From Clostridiales bacterium (GTDB lineage Bacteria > Bacillota > Clostridia > Oscillospirales > Oscillospiraceae): a stretch of DNA of 55,445 nt. The notes under the pieces are model-generated. The model searched no databases. It was not told the DNA's origin and saw only the letters and a list, made by a program, of their open reading frames with translations. Where the stretch lies: the NCBI GenBank assembly GCA_012838345.1, contig DUPK01000048.1, forward strand, positions 1-55,445, read 5' to 3'. This document shows positions 50,185 to 55,445 of the stretch, in pieces. Both the position numbers and the translations under genes were made by a program. The first letter of the stretch is position 1. Every line of letters begins with the position of its first letter.

Positions 50185-50196
50185 GCAATATATTGC
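50185..50196. promoter_or_regulatory. Palindrome upstream of rnfC
   Basis: GCAATATATTGC is a perfect 12-bp palindrome located between a TTGATA (50175-50180) and AT-rich sequence in the rnf leader. AGCAATATA also occurs at 50156-50164. It may be a regulator site near the rnf promoter; no regulator is identified. Confidence 0.4.
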
Positions 50197-50302
50197 GTTA
50201 TTTATTACAAAAATACGACAAGAAATTAATTTACAGGCTATGGATTAAGGGATATGATTGCTAATAGTGTATTTTCCAGGAAACATCTGAGAGGTGATAC
50301 AG

Positions 50303-51655
50303 TTGTCAAGTTCTTTCTTCGGTGGAATCCATCCCAGTGACGGCAAGGCTGCAACTTCAAAAATAGCAAGCCAAAAGCTGCAGCCACCGCAGCAGGTCGT
50401 AATACCAATGTCGCTCCACATAGGCGCGCCCTGCACTCCTACTGTCACTGTAGGTGAGACCGTGAGCCTCGGACAGGTAATCGGCGATTCCAAAGCTCCC
50501 ATTTCCGCTCCCATCCACGCTTCCGTGTCCGGAAAGGTCGTGGCGGTGGAGCCGCGGCTGCACCCTAACGGCAGCAAGGTCATGTCCGTTGTGATTGAAA
50601 ACGACGGTCTTGACACCCTGCACGAGAGCGTGGTCCCCCACGACAAGGAGGACCTTACAGACCCAGAGGTCCTCACGGGCATCATACGCAGGGCTGGCAT
50701 CGTCGGCATGGGAGGCGCGACCTTCCCCACCGCCTTCAAGATAAGCTCCGGACTCAATAAGGTCGACACGGTGATAATAAACGCCGCCGAGTGCGAGCCC
50801 TACATAACATCGGACCACCGCACCATGCTCGAGCACCCCGACGAGCTGCTTGAGGGCATCAGAATACTCACCAAGGTGTTCGGCCTTTCCGTCGCCCATG
50901 TCGGCATTGAGAAAAACAAGCCCGACGCCATAGATCTCCTGAGCAAGAAGTGCGGCGATGACATAAAGATTGTGCCTCTGCCCACCCGCTATCCTCAGGG
51001 CGCCGAAAAACAGCTCATCCAGTCGATTACCGGCCGGCAGGTGCCGCCCGGCGGTCTGCCCGCGGACGTCGGCTGCGTGGTCTTCAACGTCTTTACCGCC
51101 TATTCGGTCTACCGCGCCGTATACGAGGGCATGCCCGTAATCGAGCGCGTGGTCACGGTGGCGGGAGACAGCGTAAATACTCCCTCAAACTTTATCTGCC
51201 GTATAGGCACTCCGCTTGAGTATGTCTTTGAGGCGGCCGGCGGCTTTAAGGCGGCGCCCAGGAAGGTGCTCATGGGCGGCCCAATGATGGGCGTGGCCCA
51301 GTTTGACCTGTCTGCGCCCGTTATCAAGGCTACAAACGCCATCCTCGCCTTCTCGGGCAAGGAGGATAAAAGCGTTAAAAACCCAACCTGCATACGATGC
51401 GGTAAGTGCTCCGAGGTTTGCCCGATGTGCCTTGTTCCGATGTATATGTACATGTACGAGCGCAAAAGCGACCTCGTGAGCCTTGAAAGGCTGCATGTCA
51501 CGGACTGCATCGAGTGCGGAGCCTGCACATACGTCTGCCCGGGCAGGCTGCACCTTACCCAGTCGTTCAGAACTGCCAAGGAAAAGCTCAGGGCCGAAAA
51601 GGCCAAAAAGCAGGCCGCCGCAGAGAAAGCCGAAAAGGAGGTTCAAAAGGTATGA
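50303..51655 (+). CDS. rnfC: Rnf complex subunit C
   Basis: Peripheral NADH/ferredoxin-side subunit of the Rnf complex, which couples ferredoxin oxidation and NAD+ reduction to Na+ or H+ pumping. 450 residues. An N-terminal barrel-like region (FFGGIHPSDGKAATS) leads to GMGGATFPTAFKI, the SLBB-type middle, and two [4Fe-4S] motifs CIRCGKCSEVCP and CIECGACTYVCP. The C-terminus is an Ala/Lys-rich coil. Start TTG 50303 has GAGAGGTG about 6 nt upstream; GTG 50294 lies inside that site. It ends ATGA-coupled to rnfD. Confidence 0.95.
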   Translation: MSSSFFGGIHPSDGKAATSKIASQKLQPPQQVVIPMSLHIGAPCTPTVTVGETVSLGQVIGDSKAPISAPIHASVSGKVVAVEPRLHPNGSKVMSVVIENDGLDTLHESVVPHDKEDLTDPEVLTGIIRRAGIVGMGGATFPTAFKISSGLNKVDTVIINAAECEPYITSDHRTMLEHPDELLEGIRILTKVFGLSVAHVGIEKNKPDAIDLLSKKCGDDIKIVPLPTRYPQGAEKQLIQSITGRQVPPGGLPADVGCVVFNVFTAYSVYRAVYEGMPVIERVVTVAGDSVNTPSNFICRIGTPLEYVFEAAGGFKAAPRKVLMGGPMMGVAQFDLSAPVIKATNAILAFSGKEDKSVKNPTCIRCGKCSEVCPMCLVPMYMYMYERKSDLVSLERLHVTDCIECGACTYVCPGRLHLTQSFRTAKEKLRAEKAKKQAAAEKAEKEVQKV

Positions 51656-52653
51656 GCAAGGAATTAAGCTTCGCGGTATCCTCCTCGCCGCACATAAGGT
51701 CGGATGAGGATACGCGCAGCATAATGCTCGATGTCATAATATCCCTCATCCCCGCGCTGGCGGTGGCTATCTATATCTTCGGCCTGCGCTCGCTGACCCT
51801 TACCCTGGTCTGCGTAGCCGCCTGCGTGTTCTTTGAGTGGGGCTACAGAAAGCTCCTCAAAAAGCCCTCCAGCGTCGGAGACCTCTCGGCCGTCGTGACC
51901 GGCATGCTGCTGACATTCTGCCTGCCCGTAACGGTTCCGTACTGGATTCCCGTTATCGGCGCCTTCTTTGCGATAGTGATAGTAAAGCAGCTCTACGGCG
52001 GCATAGGCAAGAACTTTTTAAACCCGGCGCTTGCAGCCAGAGCCTTCCTCTTCTCCTGGCCCGTCATTATGACGACCTGGGCGGCGCCCCTTAGCTACTC
52101 CAGGTTTGCAAACATATTTAGCGTCGCCGACGCCATAACCTCCGCCACCCCGATGGAAGCGCTTCACGCGGGCAGGCTGCCTGACGCCACTCTGTGGCAG
52201 GCCTTCATCGGCGAAATCGGCGGCTCCCTCGGGGAAATCAGCTCCCTCGTGCTCTTGCTCGGCGGAATATATCTTGTGATTCGCAAGGTTATAAACCCCA
52301 GAATCCCGCTTACATACATACTTACCGTTGCGGTCGTCACCTTTATCTTCCCGAAGGGCGGAGCAGACAGCCTCACCTGGATGCTCTACAATCTCTTCTG
52401 CGGGGGCCTTATGCTCGGTGCTATCTTCATGGCCACCGACTATGCGACCTCGCCCGTAACAAAGAAAGGACAGATAATCTACGGTATCGGCTGCGGGCTT
52501 CTCACCGTGTTTATACGCTACTTCGGCTCCTACGTCGAGGGCGTATCCTATGCGATACTCATAATGAACGTCACAGTTTGGCTAATCGATAAGAGCACTC
52601 TGCCTCGCCGCTTCGGCATAAAGAAGGCCGCTAAGGAGGGTGCAAAGAAATGA
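51652..52653 (+). CDS. rnfD: Rnf complex subunit D
   Basis: Integral membrane subunit with covalent FMN. 333 residues and about nine or ten TM helices. The flavin-attachment Thr is in AITSATPMEALHAG, as in RnfD/NqrB. Also visible: GGIGKNFLNPALAARAFL and MATDYATSPVTKKG. ATG 51652 overlaps the rnfC stop by 4 nt and is preceded by GGAGG; longer starts would lie inside rnfC. Confidence 0.96.
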   Translation: MSKELSFAVSSSPHIRSDEDTRSIMLDVIISLIPALAVAIYIFGLRSLTLTLVCVAACVFFEWGYRKLLKKPSSVGDLSAVVTGMLLTFCLPVTVPYWIPVIGAFFAIVIVKQLYGGIGKNFLNPALAARAFLFSWPVIMTTWAAPLSYSRFANIFSVADAITSATPMEALHAGRLPDATLWQAFIGEIGGSLGEISSLVLLLGGIYLVIRKVINPRIPLTYILTVAVVTFIFPKGGADSLTWMLYNLFCGGLMLGAIFMATDYATSPVTKKGQIIYGIGCGLLTVFIRYFGSYVEGVSYAILIMNVTVWLIDKSTLPRRFGIKKAAKEGAKK

Positions 52654-53201
52654 AGACTGGCAACGTAAAATATTATGCAAAGTTAACTATTGTGCTTTTG
52701 GTAATCACCGCGGTTGTCGCGGGATTGCTCGGGCTTGTAAACGCGATTACCGAGGACAGGATAGCCGAAATCACAGAGCAGAAAACCGCGGCCGCGATGA
52801 AGGCCGTCATGCCGGAGGCCGAGACATTCACCGAGATTGAGTACGGCGGCGATGACCCCCTGGTTATAGGGGCATACCGTGCCGAGAACGCGTCAGGCAC
52901 CAACGGCTATGTCTTCAGAGTAGTTCCCATGGGCTTTGGCGGCGAGATTGACATGGTTGTCGGCGTCGATGCAACCGGCAAGATAACGGGCGTCTCCATA
53001 GTGAAAATGGCCGAGACCTCGGGCCTCGGAGACAACGCCAAAAAAGAGAGTTACCGCAACCAGTACGTAGGAAAGTCCGGCACCCTGGCGGTCACGAAGG
53101 ACGGCGGAAGCATTGACGCTCTCACCGGAGCGACGGTCACGTCGCGCGCCGTCACCGACGGCGTAAACGCAGCGCTGAAAGCCGCCAAAACATTTGAATA
53201 A
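52650..53201 (+). CDS. rnfG: Rnf complex subunit G
   Basis: 183 residues: one N-terminal TM helix (about 9-30) and an extracytoplasmic FMN-binding domain. The S/T-G-A-T-x-T/S motif for covalent FMN is IDALTGATVTSRAV near the C-terminus, with GLGDNAKKESYRNQYVG before it. It overlaps rnfD by 4 nt. Confidence 0.96.
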   Translation: MKTGNVKYYAKLTIVLLVITAVVAGLLGLVNAITEDRIAEITEQKTAAAMKAVMPEAETFTEIEYGGDDPLVIGAYRAENASGTNGYVFRVVPMGFGGEIDMVVGVDATGKITGVSIVKMAETSGLGDNAKKESYRNQYVGKSGTLAVTKDGGSIDALTGATVTSRAVTDGVNAALKAAKTFE

Positions 53202-53214
53202 GGAGGGGTAAGCG

Positions 53215-53862
53215 ATGAATATACGCAAACAGTTCAAAGACGGCCTTATTACGCAAAACCCCGTTCTGGTACAGCTTCTCGGAATGTGCTCCGTGCTTGC
53301 GATAACAACGACGCTCTTCAACGGCATAGGCATGGGCGTCTCTGTCACCGTTATACTTATCTGCTCGAACGTGGTCATCTCCCTGCTTCGCAAGGTGATA
53401 CCTCAGAATATCCGCATAGCTGCGTACATAGTGGTTATCGCGGGCTTTGTCACAATGGTTGATTTGCTCATTCAGGCCTTCCTGCCCGACCTTTCCGACT
53501 CGCTGGGCGTATTCATCCCGCTCATCGTTGTGAACTGCATCATCCTCGGCCGCGCCGAGGCCTTCGCCTCCAAAAACTCAATCGCCGCTTCGGCGATTGA
53601 CGGCCTGGCCCAGGGAATCGGCTACACCGTGGTTCTCATAATCATGTGCGTCATACGCGAGCTCTTGGGCAACGGCACCTTCGGAGGCGGAATATTAAAC
53701 GGCGGCCTCGGAATCAGGATAATTCCCGAGGGCTATCCCGCCATGCTACTGGTTCTCCCCTTCGGCGGGTTTCTGACGCTCGGTGTCCTCATCGCTTTTG
53801 TGCAGTGGGCGCTTAAACGCTCCGAGACCAGGGGCAAAAAGACAGAGGAGGTGGCAAAATGA
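53215..53862 (+). CDS. rnfE: Rnf complex subunit E
   Basis: 215-residue integral membrane subunit with about six TM helices. Homologous to RnfA and NqrD, recognised by [44 protein letters not shown], and [19 protein letters not shown] precedes the ATG. It follows rnfG by 13 bp and overlaps rnfA by 4 nt. Confidence 0.95.
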   Translation: MNIRKQFKDGLITQNPVLVQLLGMCSVLAITTTLFNGIGMGVSVTVILICSNVVISLLRKVIPQNIRIAAYIVVIAGFVTMVDLLIQAFLPDLSDSLGVFIPLIVVNCIILGRAEAFASKNSIAASAIDGLAQGIGYTVVLIIMCVIRELLGNGTFGGGILNGGLGIRIIPEGYPAMLLVLPFGGFLTLGVLIAFVQWALKRSETRGKKTEEVAK

Positions 53863-54446
53863 GTATTACATCCATTTTGTCGATAGCTCTCGGCGCCATT
53901 CTGGTTGAGAACTTCATACTCGTCAAGTTCCTAGGAATCTGCCCCTTTATGGGCGTGTCGAAGAAGATGGACACGGCGCTCGGCATGGGACTGGCGGTCG
54001 TTTTCGTCATGGGCCTTGCCTCAATCTTTACCTGGCTCGTCAACGAATACCTGCTTGTACCGCTGGGGCTTGCTTATATGCAGACGGTAGCCTATATCCT
54101 TGTCATAGCTGCCCTGGTCCAGTTTGTCGAGATGTTTCTGCGCAAGACAATCCCGACGCTATACGAGGCTCTCGGCATATATCTGCCGCTTATCACAACA
54201 AACTGCGCGGTTCTGGGCGTAGCCCTTTTGAACACGCAGAACGGCTACAACTTCATCGAAAGCGTCGTTTACGGCATAACCGGCGGCCTGGGCTTCACCG
54301 TCGCAATAGTCCTTTTCGCCAGCGTCCGTGAAAGGCTTGAGTTTGCGGAATATCCGGAGGCTTTTGAGGGTTTCCCTATCGCGCTTGTTTCGGCAGGTCT
54401 CATATCGCTCGCGTTCATGGGCTTTTCCGGCCTGCGAGTTTGGTAA
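53859..54446 (+). CDS. rnfA: Rnf complex subunit A
   Basis: 195-residue membrane subunit with six TM helices, homologous to NqrE. Motifs: [21 protein letters not shown] near the N-terminus (with the Cys that may bind the intramembrane [2Fe-2S]), [19 protein letters not shown], and [20 protein letters not shown]. It overlaps rnfE by 4 nt. Confidence 0.96.
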   Translation: MSITSILSIALGAILVENFILVKFLGICPFMGVSKKMDTALGMGLAVVFVMGLASIFTWLVNEYLLVPLGLAYMQTVAYILVIAALVQFVEMFLRKTIPTLYEALGIYLPLITTNCAVLGVALLNTQNGYNFIESVVYGITGGLGFTVAIVLFASVRERLEFAEYPEAFEGFPIALVSAGLISLAFMGFSGLRVW

Positions 54447-54460
54447 GGGGGCATATGTAA

Positions 54461-55282
54461 ATGAACATTATAAATGCGATTTTGGTACTTGGCATTATGG
54501 GCGGCGTATTCGGCCTTGTGCTCGCGATTGCCTCAAAGGTCTTCGCGGTTGATGTTGACCCCAGACAGGAAGAGATATTAAACGTCCTGCCCGGCGCAAA
54601 CTGCGGCGGCTGCGGCTATCCCGGCTGCGCTGGCTACGCTGCGGCGGTAGTCGCCGGAAACGCCCCAATCAACTCCTGCGCCGCCGGCGGCGCGGAATGC
54701 GCGAATAAAATAGCCGCCATCATGGGTGTAGAGCCCGGCGAGGTTGAAAAGTGCGTGGCGCTTGTGCGCTGCTCCGGCGGCTTAAACGCCACTAAAAAGT
54801 ATGAGTATATCGGGATACACGATTGCCTCTCGGCATCGCGTTTGCAGGGCGGCGGTCCGCTCGATTGCGAGTACGGCTGTCTCGGCCTCGGCTCCTGCGC
54901 GGCGGCCTGCAAATTCGGCGCCATTTCGGTAAGCGACGGACTTGCCCATGTCGACCATGAAAAGTGCGTCGGCTGCCTTGCCTGCATTGACGCCTGCCCG
55001 AAGAAAATCATCGTCAAGGTTCCCTACAGCGCTGATATAGTCGTGGCCTGCTCGTCAAAGGAAAAGGGCGCGGCGATTCGCAAATACTGCAGCATAGGCT
55101 GCATAGGCTGCAAAATCTGTGAAAAGGCCTGCCCGCACGATGCCATCCACGTCGTCAACAACCTGGCCTCAATCGATTATTCCAAGTGCATCTCCTGCGG
55201 AATCTGCGCCCAGAAATGTCCGAGAAAGCTAATCAAGGATACGCGGCTTAACAGAGAGCATGACGTTGAGGTTTCCGCATAA
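54461..55282 (+). CDS. rnfB: Rnf complex subunit B
   Basis: 273-residue ferredoxin-like input subunit. An N-terminal TM helix (about 7-28) is followed by the [4Fe-4S] region GANCGGCGYPGCAGYA. Then come several ferredoxin motifs: CLGLGSCAAACKF, CVGCLACIDACP, CIGCKICEKACP, and CISCGICAQKCP. This multi-cluster architecture is that of clostridial and acetogen RnfB, accepting electrons from ferredoxin. It closes the rnfCDGEAB operon, with a terminator at 55298. Confidence 0.96.
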   Translation: MNIINAILVLGIMGGVFGLVLAIASKVFAVDVDPRQEEILNVLPGANCGGCGYPGCAGYAAAVVAGNAPINSCAAGGAECANKIAAIMGVEPGEVEKCVALVRCSGGLNATKKYEYIGIHDCLSASRLQGGGPLDCEYGCLGLGSCAAACKFGAISVSDGLAHVDHEKCVGCLACIDACPKKIIVKVPYSADIVVACSSKEKGAAIRKYCSIGCIGCKICEKACPHDAIHVVNNLASIDYSKCISCGICAQKCPRKLIKDTRLNREHDVEVSA

Positions 55283-55297
55283 AACTTTTGATACAAG

Positions 55298-55327
55298 AAG
55301 GAGGGGGTTTTGCCCCCTCCTTTGTTT
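55298..55327 (+). terminator. Terminator of the rnf operon
   Basis: AAGGAGGGGG pairs with CCCCCTCCTT around a TTTTG loop and is followed by a T-rich tail. The remaining sequence to the window end shows no convincing gene. Confidence 0.9.
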
Positions 55328-55445
55328 TTCTTAAGTCAGTCGTCACCGTTTCTCCCCTGCCGCGCTCGGCGGGGAAAAAGCAAAATCCGTTATCCGCGGT
55401 GACTAGCGCCCCGGAACTAACAGCCCTCACAACGGCTGCGGCTGA

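Noticed and set aside
55248-55430. 60-codon minus-strand frame after rnfB
   Set aside because: It crosses the rnf terminator and the end of rnfB and shows no recognisable motif or ribosome site.
1-55445. CRISPR array, prophage or insertion sequence
   Set aside because: No regularly spaced repeats, transposase, integrase or phage structural gene was found on either strand.

Overview
The window reads as chromosome from an anaerobic, endospore-forming Firmicute of the Clostridia, probably near the Oscillospirales; this placement is inferred from gene content, not from a search. Spore genes (an SspF-type SASP, a PdaB-like deacetylase, a SpoVB-type flippase) sit beside anaerobic redox genes: an [FeFe] hydrogenase, a six-gene Rnf complex, hybrid cluster protein, rubredoxin, a 2-hydroxyacyl-CoA dehydratase pair and a flavodoxin/ferredoxin fusion. 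Coding DNA is GC-rich with a strong GC third-position bias, which produces many long antisense shadow frames. Intergenic DNA is AT-rich. I see no transposase, integrase, phage gene or CRISPR array.

Layout. 1-408: 5' part of a glycosyltransferase on the minus strand. 792-965: sspF. 1184-8016: cell-wall stress block walK-walH-walI-murA-walJ-rlmH with no walR in front. 8039-12313: zinc-ribbon protein, phosphohexomutase, a manganese riboswitch with mntP, and rtcB. 12556-19644 (minus): larE-larB-larC for the nickel-pincer cofactor, then a decayed ~600-bp tandem duplication, then a GltD-like flavoprotein and an [FeFe] hydrogenase. 19893-28942: PdaB-like deacetylase, recG, a tiny Arg/Trp/Cys-rich ORF, spoVB-like, polA, rimI, tsaD. 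28943-29740: AT-rich gap with a DnaA-box cluster and tRNA-Thr(CGU).

29741-33583: a DUF1848 protein, a small gene that looks frame-scrambled, then a c-di-GMP riboswitch followed by a prepilin peptidase, an Flp pilin and a diguanylate cyclase. 33651-35846 (minus): cupin, rubredoxin and hcp behind a 24-bp perfect palindrome. 36039-38888 (minus): feoA-feoA-feoB-small Cys protein with three DtxR-like boxes. 39103-42692 (minus): LysR regulator and the two dehydratase subunits. 42829-50113: EFR1-type protein, radical SAM protein with a structured leader, pyruvate kinase, thioredoxin, Crp/Fnr regulator, thioredoxin-reductase-like protein, DegV, GalE. 50303-55282: rnfCDGEAB.

The genes fit a fermenter that moves electrons among ferredoxin, NAD(P)H, H2 and the membrane (hydrogenase, Rnf, flavodoxin/ferredoxin proteins), defends itself against O2 or NO (Hcp, rubredoxin), and controls metal supply (Mn riboswitch, Feo with metal-type operators, Ni cofactor genes). 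The most striking regulatory find is the c-di-GMP riboswitch ahead of the Flp pilin locus. A 9-nt stretch inside its aptamer is identical to the 3' arm of the following terminator, which predicts an OFF switch, and a cyclase that would make the ligand is encoded just downstream.
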